Shown here piece after piece: positions 18,613-28,058 of a stretch of DNA of 64,000 nt. The translations under genes were made by a program, and so were the position numbers. Origin of the DNA: Ignavibacteriales bacterium. Its GTDB lineage: Bacteria; Bacteroidota; Ignavibacteria; Ignavibacteriales; SURF-24. The notes beneath the pieces are model-generated. The model made no database searches and was not told the origin of the DNA. It saw only the letters and a program-made list of their open reading frames with translations. The stretch's first letter is position 1. Each line of letters starts with the position of its first letter. The stretch covers positions 1 to 64,000 of the forward strand of contig JAPLFH010000041.1 in the NCBI GenBank assembly GCA_026390815.1. The letters are read 5' to 3'.

Positions 18613-19746
18613 TTACTTTAACAATAACATCTTAGCTGTTTGATTGAATTCAAATCCATTGGAACCTTTAGCATTTAGACTATAAAAATATATTCCACTT
18701 TGCAGATTAGCTGCATTAAAATTAAAGTTTTGATTTCCTGCCTGATACATTCCTTTAGCTACAACTTTAACAAGTTCGCCAATTGAATTGTAAACTGACA
18801 ATGTAATATCTGATTCAACTGGTAAACTGATAGATAAAACAGTTGATGGGTTGAACGGATTTGGATAGTTCTGAGAGAGATTAAATTCTTCCGGAATCGA
18901 TTGATTAACTTCAACTACTTTGGAATATTCAAACGTTCCTTCAAAATCCATTTGTTTCAAGCGATAAAATAATTTTCCATTAGCCGCACCTTGATCAACA
19001 AATGAATATGAAGTTTTTTGTGTTGTAGTTCCCTTTCCGGAAACAGATCCAATTTTATTAAATACTTTGCTATCAGTGCTTCTCTCAATATCAAATCCAA
19101 GATTATTTGTTTCTGTTGCAGTCTCCCATTTAAGTTGTACTCCGTTCTTAGTTCCTGTTGCCGAAAAAGAAGTAAGTTCAACCGGAAGAACTCCGGAAAC
19201 AGTAATTGGATTATTCAAACTTACTGAGTACCAGGTTGGATCAGTAAAATCAAGTGCAGCATCTGATACAAAATAACCTAAATTGAAAGCACCTTGAGTA
19301 GCACCCGGTGTCATTTTTACATGAACAGTTACATCTAATGTAGCGGCAATTACAGCTTGTGCAGTAGATGACTGATAAACTACCCACTTCATATTTGCAC
19401 CACTGGGGAATCTGTTTTCAAGAGAGTCTGTCCAGAAATCAACTTGTCCACCAGGTTCATTATCAGCTACATTTGCCGGTAAAAACAAACAGGAACCATT
19501 ATACCCACCAGTGAACCAAACGGAATCTACCTGCCAGTCGTTAGGAAGTTTTAGACCAACTATTGCATAATGTGGATTAGCGTCGACATTACCCTCTACA
19601 CTTACTAATACTGTAGCAGTAAATTGTTCAAATCCCTGAACAGAAGATGGTTGAGTAACCGTAAGAATCACGAAGCATCCCGCAATTATTAATGCGGCAA
19701 TTGCGGAAATACCAAGAACAGAAAGTTTTGTAACTTTGCTTTTCAT
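18613..19746 (-). CDS. Surface protein with lipobox, DUF4961-like module and T9SS domain (paralogue)
   Basis: The 377-aa protein has a lipobox (IIAGC, Cys24), the module about 28-190 (QPSSVQGFEQF, LPNDWQVDSVWF, MKWVVYQSS, GAFNLGYFVS), a fibronectin-III-like/T9SS linker (LTSFSATGTKNGVQLKWETATETNNLGFDIERS) common in T9SS proteins, and a C-terminal sorting domain (QNYPNPFNPSTV to KMLLLK). The N-terminal module is shared with the proteins at 17709-18554 and 23311-25251. AAAAGGAGC precedes the ATG. Role: probable cell-surface glycan recognition, by position in the operon next to the GH38 enzyme; no catalytic motif is visible. Confidence 0.75.
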   Translation of the reverse strand: MKSKVTKLSVLGISAIAALIIAGCFVILTVTQPSSVQGFEQFTATVLVSVEGNVDANPHYAIVGLKLPNDWQVDSVWFTGGYNGSCLFLPANVADNEPGGQVDFWTDSLENRFPSGANMKWVVYQSSTAQAVIAATLDVTVHVKMTPGATQGAFNLGYFVSDAALDFTDPTWYSVSLNNPITVSGVLPVELTSFSATGTKNGVQLKWETATETNNLGFDIERSTDSKVFNKIGSVSGKGTTTQKTSYSFVDQGAANGKLFYRLKQMDFEGTFEYSKVVEVNQSIPEEFNLSQNYPNPFNPSTVLSISLPVESDITLSVYNSIGELVKVVAKGMYQAGNQNFNFNAANLQSGIYFYSLNAKGSNGFEFNQTAKMLLLK

Positions 19747-19839
19747 TTTACTTGCTCCTTTTTTTTATTTATAGGTTGTTGTTTATTAAAAAAATGAATC
19801 CCTGTAAAGAAATGACAAAAAACCTCCTTTTATAAATGA

Positions 19840-22800
19840 TTATTTATGGATCGATTTAATTAAAATATCAGAAAATTCTCCGGGTTTCAATTCCACCTTG
19901 ATAATATTATCATTAACATCTAAAAGCTGAATTTTATTCCCGAGCAGATCAATTGTCTGTGCCTGGAAATCGACAAATAATTTGCTTTTAATTCCAACCG
20001 TTTGATTATTTTGGCTATCGGAATTCAGTAGCCTGATGATGATTCCTTGTTCAACAGATTTTAGATTAATCATAACAATGTTTTTGTTATCAATAGTTAA
20101 ATATTCTTCTGATGAAGGTACAGCACGGAACCAGCTTTTTCTAATTTGCACTGGTGTGTTAAGTTCATATCCCAGCATAGATGTTTTAGCAGGATCAAAA
20201 CTTCCTTTGCCAGAAGTAAATGCATAATGGAAATCAATTTTTCCTTTCAGATTTTCGTGCCTGTTCCAATCATTTGGAAAATTAGTAACTGGATTGGAAA
20301 TGATTACAGGATCAGTTGCCTGCTCATCTTTCCTTATTCGGATAACTCTTGCATCAGCAGTCGACCAACAAATATTTTCATCATCATTAAATATGGAAGC
20401 AGATCTTCTTAGCGAAACTCCATCGTGAATAATTCCGGGAAGCCGATCTTTATCCATTTCAATATATCCGCCAAGAATTTCCGATTTTACTTTTGCATTT
20501 GGCACATTAAAGCTAAACGGCAGACCATATTCCTCAAGTATTTTTGTTGGTTTCATTGCTTCAAGATTTGCAGCTGCGCTTACAAATACTTTGTCAATTC
20601 CATCAAGTAAAGAAAATTCGATTGTTTCAATTACATCATTTTCTCTTTTAACTCTTAAAGTAATTCTAACCGGACTTTCATCAATAATTTCATAGCTAAT
20701 CTTACTCCCCAATATGGTAGAATGATTTTGCTTTAACGATGCTTTTTCAATTGTTGGATCGGCAAATCCAAAACTACTTTTTTCATTAATCAATTCTTTA
20801 CCGGATTTTTTATCAATAATGCTCGTTACTGAAAAACGCCCGATATCAAAAGTAATTTTGTAAAATTTATTCTCTATTGAATTAGCAGTCTTTTTTAGAT
20901 CACTTATAGGTTCTGTTGATGTGGATTTTGGTTTAAGCAAATACTTTTTATAACCAAATGAAGGAAGATCTCTTGCCACAAAATATTGTCGATGATCTTT
21001 TCTAAAACCTGGAATAATTTGATTTGTTTCAGCATCGATTATGTCATACTCAGGTGAAGTATCAAACGGATATTGTATTTCCACTAAATCATCTCTTTTC
21101 CAGGAAAGCGTGTTGAAAACAATTAATCCTTCAGAAGTAAGACTTTCTTCAGGTTTGGAAATTCTGTGCAAAGCTTTTAACAAAACAGATTCAGTTCCTA
21201 ACAAAGCATCTTCCACATAATTCTCACGGTAGTCCATCGTTAGTTTATTATCCTCAGGTGAACCGTACCCAAATTCCAATCCGCTTCCATGCCCGCTGAA
21301 TTGCAGCAAACTTTTATATGCTTCACTAATTTCCATATTCATTAGGCGCTTGGTGCTGTCTAAAAGATTGCTTAAAGTAGATAGCTTCTCAGCAGATAAT
21401 AATTGATGCTGGCTCCACCTGGCTTTTTTATTTCGGTTAAATTCACCCTGATAAATAATATCCCAGTTGGAAGTCCAGTCACCTTTTAAAACTGGCAGTT
21501 CATCGTACGCTTTAGAATTAATTAATTCTAAAGTGAATTTGTTTACGTCGCTGCTGATGAATTTTGGATACTCATAGTGCTCATTCCATTTCATTGCAAG
21601 AAGATATTGATGACCGGCAAGAATGCTATTATCGCTGAAAGATGTGTTAATCAAAATAATATCCGGCTGATAGTTTCGCGCTTCAAGTTTATTTATTCTT
21701 TCCCAAATCATTTGTTCAACTGTATATAAATCATTTGACTCAAGTCCATATGCTTTTCCTTCATTATAAGCTTCGTTCAAATAAGTAACCACTTTACTTC
21801 CATCTGCCGCTTCCCATTTAAACACTTTTGGTAAGTTACGCTGAATATTATAATCACTATAAAATTCATTAATTCCCTCAGCAAGAAATTTTACACCAGC
21901 TTTTGAAAGAGCCTGTGGCAAAAACCAGGATTGACCTGGAACATCATTATAAACGGCACCACTAAAAGTGATTCCGTATTTATTTTTATACTCAAGCGCT
22001 TTATCGAATGAGCGTAACATTTCTTCTTCAGAAACCCAACCGGTAAATGGATTTGTGTAAATTGGAGATAATGCAACCCTGCCCTGTTTGATTAACTCAA
22101 TCAGTTCCAGAAATTTATCTTTGCTTCTCAACTTCTCATAAGCCACAAGCTGCCAGGTTGTTTCAATAGTCCAATGAAAATCAGGATGCTCTTTACACAT
22201 TTTTAGAACATCATCAAGAGTATTACAATGAAGTTCTTCACATACCGGTTGTGGATTTGTATAACCTACATCGGTATGATTAAGAAGCATTAAGTGAAGG
22301 CTGTATTTTTTTTGCTTCTTAAGTTGAAAACTTTTTTTAATTAATTCTCCACCTAAATTAAGTTCAGACTGAACAATAATATTCTCCTTGATTTCCGGTA
22401 TGTAAAACGAGTGCCGTGTTTTTCCAAATGCAACTGTGTCTATCTTAAACTCATAGGATTTATTATTATAATCAATCTTTAAAGTCGCAGAAGTAAGTTC
22501 ATGGATTAATGAATTAATCTCAACATCAATTCTTTGTTTTAATTGGCTATCTATTTTTTTAAAATAAAAAGTAGATACAGCATTAAAATCCGGTTTATTA
22601 TTTTTTGTTCGGATAAGATATTTAACGTTAGAAATAGGGCTGCCATTTTTTTCAAGAAGTCGGGCAAAGAATCCCCATTCCCATTTAATCATTCCAAAGA
22701 AAGCTAAACCTAAATTGGTATGAGTGTTCAAAACTCTCACAATCAGATCATTTGCTCCTTTCTTTAATTTTATTTTAATTGTATCCTGATCTTTTAAAGC

Positions 22801-23298
22801 GTTACGAGCATTACTTGTTGAATAAATTTTTTCTTTGTTAAGGTAAACTTTTATTTGGGAGTTGCTGCCAAAAGTAAGAAGCGCTTCTTTATCGTAATCA
22901 CTTATAATTGTTGTAAAAGCATATCCAGCGCGCGAGTACCAAATCTTTACAGGAATTTTGGTGTTAACATTCCACTCCAGCGTACTGTTAAAATCAACAA
23001 ATCCCTTTTTATCAATTGACTGTAAAAACCATTTTGATTTTTCTTTCTCAGGTAGAATTGAAGTTGAAGAATCTCCTTCAAACGGAAAGATATCCGGTTC
23101 TCCTATTGCCGATGTATCTTTAGGATTTCCAAACCCAACAAGTGGAAATTCAATTGGACCTGTAACAAGCCAGGCAGGAATAAATCCTTGATCGTTTCCA
23201 TTTAGTACTATTTCTGCGTTCTTATTTTGGGCAAGTACAACAATGTTTGGAATCAATAGTAACCAAAATAAAAGCTGATATAACTTTGAGGTTTTCAA
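19840..23298 (-). CDS. Secreted GH38 alpha-mannosidase
   Basis: The 1152-aa protein has a signal peptide (cleavage near VLA-Q at 23-24), an N-terminal beta-rich extension of about 330 residues (carbohydrate-binding-like), and a GH38 catalytic region. The zinc-site motif HTDVG is at 341-345. ETTWQL follows near 379, and NDVPGQSWFLP at 451-461 contains the presumed nucleophile Asp452. A three-helix and large beta domain completes the usual GH38 order. It should release alpha-linked mannose outside the cytoplasm. It lacks a T9SS domain, so a periplasmic location is likely. It is preceded by a surface T9SS protein gene 12 bp away, and the intergenic stretch after it (19747-19839) holds only the next gene's leader. 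Confidence 0.93.
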   Translation of the reverse strand: MKTSKLYQLLFWLLLIPNIVVLAQNKNAEIVLNGNDQGFIPAWLVTGPIEFPLVGFGNPKDTSAIGEPDIFPFEGDSSTSILPEKEKSKWFLQSIDKKGFVDFNSTLEWNVNTKIPVKIWYSRAGYAFTTIISDYDKEALLTFGSNSQIKVYLNKEKIYSTSNARNALKDQDTIKIKLKKGANDLIVRVLNTHTNLGLAFFGMIKWEWGFFARLLEKNGSPISNVKYLIRTKNNKPDFNAVSTFYFKKIDSQLKQRIDVEINSLIHELTSATLKIDYNNKSYEFKIDTVAFGKTRHSFYIPEIKENIIVQSELNLGGELIKKSFQLKKQKKYSLHLMLLNHTDVGYTNPQPVCEELHCNTLDDVLKMCKEHPDFHWTIETTWQLVAYEKLRSKDKFLELIELIKQGRVALSPIYTNPFTGWVSEEEMLRSFDKALEYKNKYGITFSGAVYNDVPGQSWFLPQALSKAGVKFLAEGINEFYSDYNIQRNLPKVFKWEAADGSKVVTYLNEAYNEGKAYGLESNDLYTVEQMIWERINKLEARNYQPDIILINTSFSDNSILAGHQYLLAMKWNEHYEYPKFISSDVNKFTLELINSKAYDELPVLKGDWTSNWDIIYQGEFNRNKKARWSQHQLLSAEKLSTLSNLLDSTKRLMNMEISEAYKSLLQFSGHGSGLEFGYGSPEDNKLTMDYRENYVEDALLGTESVLLKALHRISKPEESLTSEGLIVFNTLSWKRDDLVEIQYPFDTSPEYDIIDAETNQIIPGFRKDHRQYFVARDLPSFGYKKYLLKPKSTSTEPISDLKKTANSIENKFYKITFDIGRFSVTSIIDKKSGKELINEKSSFGFADPTIEKASLKQNHSTILGSKISYEIIDESPVRITLRVKRENDVIETIEFSLLDGIDKVFVSAAANLEAMKPTKILEEYGLPFSFNVPNAKVKSEILGGYIEMDKDRLPGIIHDGVSLRRSASIFNDDENICWSTADARVIRIRKDEQATDPVIISNPVTNFPNDWNRHENLKGKIDFHYAFTSGKGSFDPAKTSMLGYELNTPVQIRKSWFRAVPSSEEYLTIDNKNIVMINLKSVEQGIIIRLLNSDSQNNQTVGIKSKLFVDFQAQTIDLLGNKIQLLDVNDNIIKVELKPGEFSDILIKSIHK

Positions 23299-23310
23299 AT
23301 CAAACTCACT

Positions 23311-25251
23311 TTATCTAATTAAAATCATTTTTTTTGTTTGAACAAATTCACCGGCTTCCATTCTGTAGAAATAAACTCCTGATGCCAATCCTCCCAAGAT
23401 GGATGAAGCATCGAAACTAATTTCACAATTGCCAGCACTATAATTTCTATTTAATATTTCAGAAATCATCTCACCAAGTGCATTGAATATTTTTATAGAA
23501 ATATTCGATTTCTTTGGAACACTAAAAGATATTCTTGTTGATGGATTGAAAGGATTAGGATAATTCTGATTTAGCTTAAAGTCAGCCGGTAAATTATTAT
23601 CATTATTTGTTACTGATGTAGTGGAATCATTAATTGTTAGATAAATAAATCTGGGTCTATAAATATCAGCATTGTTAAAATGATCCCAAAAACTATATGA
23701 GTTCACGTTGTAACTAATCAGCAATTCATCAAGGTTAGATAAATTTGGATGAGCTTTTGCGTTATAAACAAAAATATCAGGATCGATTAAAATTTCTGGA
23801 CAATTATAAATGGATTGGGAAATACCAAATGGACCAGTTGGGCTTTCACCAATTTTAATTGCAACGCTATTACTAGTTTGAAAAACTAATAAATAATTTC
23901 CGTCTTTAACCGGGGATACACTGAATTCCTGTGATATGCCATTGGTTATCGGAGCACAGTTTTCAATCCCACTCACCCAATTAGTTCGGTTCCAAAATTG
24001 CCATAGAGAAAAGTTTTCTATTTCTTCAGGAAGAACACGGGCAGCTACAAGTTCCTTTCCAGTTGAACCGCTTCGTGGTCCATAAATATAAATATATCCA
24101 TCAGGAAACGGATTACCGGAATTACTTGTCATTGGCATTATAGCCTGTCCCAAAACAATTTCCCAATTAGCGGCTTCATTTTTAACAAACAACGGTGTAT
24201 CAAACTGTTGAACATTGGAAATAAATTTCTGTTCATCCAAAGTAAACTTTAATAAAGCCACTCCATTTACTTCAAAACCCAAGCCCCCGATAGTACCATT
24301 TAACCGCAGAGCAAAAACATAAATGGTATCGCTTAATGAAATTCCATCCATCAACCAGTACCAATCCCCTGGTTTTGCATTTGGTGTAGCAGGAACAAAA
24401 ACCGCCTTAGGAGAATTACCAGAATCTTTCCCCCAGAAAAATTTAATTTCATTTGAATCTGGATTGTTACTTTGCAATAAAGCTAAAGTATTATTTACAA
24501 GCTTAGCATTAAGTCTGTGGTTGGAGCTATCAACTTCACCAATAAATGTATCGCTAAATAAAATTAATTGATTGCCAGCCGGATTATTTGAAGGGGCATC
24601 ATATTCATTTAATGGAATTGAGTAAATTCCATCTGCTCCTGTCCAGCCGCTTTTTCTATCAAGAAGATTATTCCATTCCACAGCAGAACGAGTTTTATAA
24701 GTAACCCGGCATAAATTTGAATCCGGAACACCAATAGGATGCGGATAAGAAATTGAAACCCAGGTTGGATTTCCTGAAGATACTAATCCCGAAGTAGCTT
24801 TTGTTGTTAAATATCCAAGATTAAAACATCCCTGTGTTTGTCCAACTTTCAATTTCAATTGAACATTAAATGAACTGATATTATTATAGGCATAACCCTG
24901 ATCAGAGATCAGAACAATCCATTTCATATTTGATCCAAACTGATTAGCCGGATAATATAGATCTATGGAATCCTTCCATTCAGAAGAAATACTTAGAGTT
25001 CCATTACCTAAAACGGAAGAATACGATGCTGATATCAATTCCCAATCGACTGGAGCAATAATACCAAGTATTCCTTTGTGCGCATTTGGTTCCGGTACTA
25101 TATTATCAGTTATTGTCAAACTAACATCAATAATTTCTCCGGGCTGTGCAGATGTTGGTTGTTTAACCGATTCAAATAAACACCCATTAAAAAAAGGCAA
25201 AACAGAAAGTGATATTGCGATTGTCAAATATTTAAATTTCTTCAAGTTCAT
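23311..25251 (-). CDS. Surface DUF4185-like propeller fused to DUF4961-like module, with T9SS domain
   Basis: The 646-aa protein has a lipobox (FFNGC, Cys24), the N-terminal module seen in two neighbours (QPTSAQPGEII, PVDWELISASYSS, MKWIVLISD, GCFNLGYLTT), then a propeller region about 200-550 that opens with GADGIYSIPLNEY...LILFSDT. This is the same signature as the cytoplasmic 359-aa protein at 16561-17640. It ends in a T9SS sorting domain (QNYPNPFNPSTR to KKMILIR). It could be the surface enzyme or binder acting first on the polymer. Activity is unproven. Its stop and the next start are separated by one base from the PorV-like gene. Confidence 0.72.
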   Translation of the reverse strand: MNLKKFKYLTIAISLSVLPFFNGCLFESVKQPTSAQPGEIIDVSLTITDNIVPEPNAHKGILGIIAPVDWELISASYSSVLGNGTLSISSEWKDSIDLYYPANQFGSNMKWIVLISDQGYAYNNISSFNVQLKLKVGQTQGCFNLGYLTTKATSGLVSSGNPTWVSISYPHPIGVPDSNLCRVTYKTRSAVEWNNLLDRKSGWTGADGIYSIPLNEYDAPSNNPAGNQLILFSDTFIGEVDSSNHRLNAKLVNNTLALLQSNNPDSNEIKFFWGKDSGNSPKAVFVPATPNAKPGDWYWLMDGISLSDTIYVFALRLNGTIGGLGFEVNGVALLKFTLDEQKFISNVQQFDTPLFVKNEAANWEIVLGQAIMPMTSNSGNPFPDGYIYIYGPRSGSTGKELVAARVLPEEIENFSLWQFWNRTNWVSGIENCAPITNGISQEFSVSPVKDGNYLLVFQTSNSVAIKIGESPTGPFGISQSIYNCPEILIDPDIFVYNAKAHPNLSNLDELLISYNVNSYSFWDHFNNADIYRPRFIYLTINDSTTSVTNNDNNLPADFKLNQNYPNPFNPSTRISFSVPKKSNISIKIFNALGEMISEILNRNYSAGNCEISFDASSILGGLASGVYFYRMEAGEFVQTKKMILIR

Positions 25252-25252
25252 C

Positions 25253-26209
25253 TTAATTAAGTCCTATCATTACTGAAAACCTGTGCACGTTATCAAAAAC
25301 ATTTTCTGAAAGAACAAAAGCGTAATCAAATCTGGTTGATATACCACCAAATACCGGTGGGGTTAATCCCAATCCTAAACTCCACTTTCCCTCATCAACA
25401 TTAATTCTATGTCCTCCTCTTACTGCAATATATTTTAATAATTGAAGTTCAGCACCGAGATTCACCCATTCATTATTATCAGTTGGGTGAACAAGTTCTG
25501 CAGCACCAGTTAAAATGAAATCTTCACTGATCTTTAATTTATCTGAAGCGCTTATTCTGAAAAGAAGCGGTGTTCTGAAGTCCTGATTTAACAAACGCAT
25601 ATCGGGTCCAAAATGTTGAAGTGAAAATCCGAGTGTTAAATCTCTGAATCCTGTAGCGTAAATGGCTCCCACATCAAAAAGGATATTATTGATTGAATAA
25701 TCATCAAGTTTCTCATGAACATATTTTACCTGCATTCCAATCGATAGCCGATCTGTAAATCTTCTTGCAGCAGCTAAACCAAACACATAATCTCCGGCGC
25801 TTACCATTCTTCCGGTTCCATCGGGTAATAGTGCTGTTGTTTCTTCAAACTCAGCTATCTGAAGAGTTGCAGCACTTATTGCAAAAACAAAAGTCGCCAT
25901 TGGAAAAGCAAACACAGCCGAATTATGTTTACTGTTTGCAATCCAACTATTATGCGAAAAAAATACTTGAAAGTTTTCTACATAAGCAATTCCTGAAGGA
26001 TTCCAGAATACTGAATTTGCATCGTTTACAAGACTTGTAACTGCTTCTCCCATTGCACTTTCTTTTGCTCCGGTACCAATTTTTAGAAATTGTAATCCAG
26101 CGGTTCCGGATTTAGAAAAATCAAAACCGTAATCAAGCTGAGCAAGATTTTCTTTAATCGGAATCAGCATCAAAATTATTGTTATTAAAATTTTAGATAA
26201 TCTTTTCAT
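25253..26209 (-). CDS. PorV/PorQ-like outer-membrane beta-barrel protein
   Basis: The 318-aa protein has a signal peptide (ENLAQ) and the PorV/PorQ (UPF0164) opening GTAGLQFLKIGTGAKESAMGEA, followed by the typical DANSVFWNPSGIA. The rest is amphipathic beta strands ending in an outer-membrane-style FSVMIGLN. PorV is the T9SS shuttle partner that receives sorting-domain cargo; family members are also used as FadL-like channels. A locus-dedicated copy next to four T9SS-exported proteins suggests a specific partner for them (inference). Confidence 0.82.
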   Translation of the reverse strand: MKRLSKILITIILMLIPIKENLAQLDYGFDFSKSGTAGLQFLKIGTGAKESAMGEAVTSLVNDANSVFWNPSGIAYVENFQVFFSHNSWIANSKHNSAVFAFPMATFVFAISAATLQIAEFEETTALLPDGTGRMVSAGDYVFGLAAARRFTDRLSIGMQVKYVHEKLDDYSINNILFDVGAIYATGFRDLTLGFSLQHFGPDMRLLNQDFRTPLLFRISASDKLKISEDFILTGAAELVHPTDNNEWVNLGAELQLLKYIAVRGGHRINVDEGKWSLGLGLTPPVFGGISTRFDYAFVLSENVFDNVHRFSVMIGLN

Positions 26210-26220
26210 CTGAAAACCTT

Positions 26221-28038
26221 TTACTTGATTATTATTAGTGTACCTTGAGCATTACCCACGGTAGATTCAACAGTATAAAAATATATTCCTGGTGAAGTTC
26301 TTTGTCGTGCATTGGTAAGCTGATCCCACACTTCCTCACCGGAATTCAAATTTTCATGGTCAAGAGTTCTTAACAGTTCACCGCTTGAAGTGTAAATTCT
26401 AATTTTACAAGCAGCCGGTAAATTTGAAAACACAATAAAATTTTCCGTGCCGGAAGTTGGAAAACCGGAAACTTCCTTAAAAGGATTTGGAAACACTTTA
26501 ACATTAAGCGCATTTGGTGTTGCACTTCTTGTAGCTGTTATTGCAGTTTCGTTTCTGTTAGTTAACCAACTCTCCTGCCCTGCACTATCAAGCGATGTAA
26601 CAGCATAAAAATATCCGGCACCAAGACTAATAGACTGATCTTCGAAAACCCATTTGTTATTTTCTGAATCATAATATCTTGTTTTGTCAGTAGTTTTTTT
26701 CGGATCTATCCTGCGTATCATTGTAAATGGACCTATGAACGATCTATCACTGCGGTAGATTCTGTATTCTTTAAAATTTGCTTTACCGGAAATTGGATTT
26801 ACCCAATTGTTTTCAACTGGTAACCAGGCAAGTGCAATGGTTTTATTTGATGGAAGTGGATAAATTTCAGTAGTTGGTGATGGTGGCGGAACTGACGCTG
26901 CGCGATAGTTATTCTGAAAAAGATTCCTTGCTCTATCCATCGTTTTCTTCAATGAGTCTAATCCATTTGGCAATAATGACTGAGAACTTAATCCCAGCAA
27001 TGCTTTTTCTAATGGAATTCCGTTCACTGCTTCGGCTGTAACAATTCTGATAGATGCACCCGGAACTAAATTGTAAGGACCTGCACTCATCAAAATAAAC
27101 GGAGTAAGATGATCCTCAGCTTTTGCCTGAAGAGTTTTATCTGTTCCATTTAAAATGTTAAACAAGCTTTGTGCAGTCGAGCTTTGAATTGAAAAAAATC
27201 TTTCGTTGTTAAGTAATTGCGCCCAAAAAATATTTGAAGGTTGAGAACGGTTATCAGATGACGGATCAGTATACAAAAATGAAAATCCTGCATATCCTGT
27301 TGTTCTCAATTCACCAGCCGATTCCAGGAAATTACCAATATCAGTTGGAATGCTAAAGTTTGGAGTGTCATCCCAGGAGTAAATCATTTTTCTTGTTGAA
27401 TCATAAGCAACAAAATCATCAGTTCTGTTAAAATCATCTCCCCATCCGTTATGCACAACAAAATCCTGATAGCTTGGTCTAATTAAATTTGGGAATCCAA
27501 CGTAAACATCATTTATAGCAGAGGTATTTTGATTAGTAATTACATATTCACAAATAACAAAATTATTTAGTAAGGGAAAACTCCAGACGCGGCTCTTTCT
27601 TTCAATAGAAATATTCTCCGTGGTTTTCCATTTAGCAATAATTATCTGCTCCGCTTCTGCGGGATTATAAGTTGTTGAACCAAGTAAGTTTTCAGTTTTT
27701 TGTATGGCTTCAAAAGTTCCATTATCTACAAAATCAAATGGACCGTTCTCAGTAAAGAAAATTGATCCATCGGATTTTTTTCCACCGATCCACATTCCGG
27801 CGCCTACTGTATAAGATCGTTGATCATCTTTATTCATTTTATTCGGACCGCCGGGCCAATCCATACTTGGGTAATATTCAAACCTGTTCGTTGGACTTGG
27901 AGCACCGATTGTTCCATTGTCCTTCATTGTTTCCCAGAGATTTCCCCTATCGTGAATTTTGAAATCAGCATTGCGAACCTGCGCCGATACCGATGTAATA
28001 AGGGCAAAACCAACTATTAAAGATTTCATTTTATTCAT
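26221..28038 (-). CDS. T9SS-exported protein, candidate partner of the TonB-dependent receptor
   Basis: The 605-aa protein has a signal peptide (SVSAQ), no catalytic motif I recognise, a fibronectin-III-like segment (about 410-500, KEYRIYRSDRSFIGPF) and a C-terminal T9SS-like sorting domain (KVFPNPFKEV to GTLIIIK). It lies between the TonB-dependent receptor and the PorV-like protein, the place where a SusD lipoprotein would be expected. It has no SusD-type TPR features or lipobox. A glycan-capture role is inferred from position only. Similar proteins are common in Ignavibacteria-type genomes. Confidence 0.6.
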   Translation of the reverse strand: MNKMKSLIVGFALITSVSAQVRNADFKIHDRGNLWETMKDNGTIGAPSPTNRFEYYPSMDWPGGPNKMNKDDQRSYTVGAGMWIGGKKSDGSIFFTENGPFDFVDNGTFEAIQKTENLLGSTTYNPAEAEQIIIAKWKTTENISIERKSRVWSFPLLNNFVICEYVITNQNTSAINDVYVGFPNLIRPSYQDFVVHNGWGDDFNRTDDFVAYDSTRKMIYSWDDTPNFSIPTDIGNFLESAGELRTTGYAGFSFLYTDPSSDNRSQPSNIFWAQLLNNERFFSIQSSTAQSLFNILNGTDKTLQAKAEDHLTPFILMSAGPYNLVPGASIRIVTAEAVNGIPLEKALLGLSSQSLLPNGLDSLKKTMDRARNLFQNNYRAASVPPPSPTTEIYPLPSNKTIALAWLPVENNWVNPISGKANFKEYRIYRSDRSFIGPFTMIRRIDPKKTTDKTRYYDSENNKWVFEDQSISLGAGYFYAVTSLDSAGQESWLTNRNETAITATRSATPNALNVKVFPNPFKEVSGFPTSGTENFIVFSNLPAACKIRIYTSSGELLRTLDHENLNSGEEVWDQLTNARQRTSPGIYFYTVESTVGNAQGTLIIIK

Positions 28039-28058
28039 TTTAATTCCACATACTTAAT

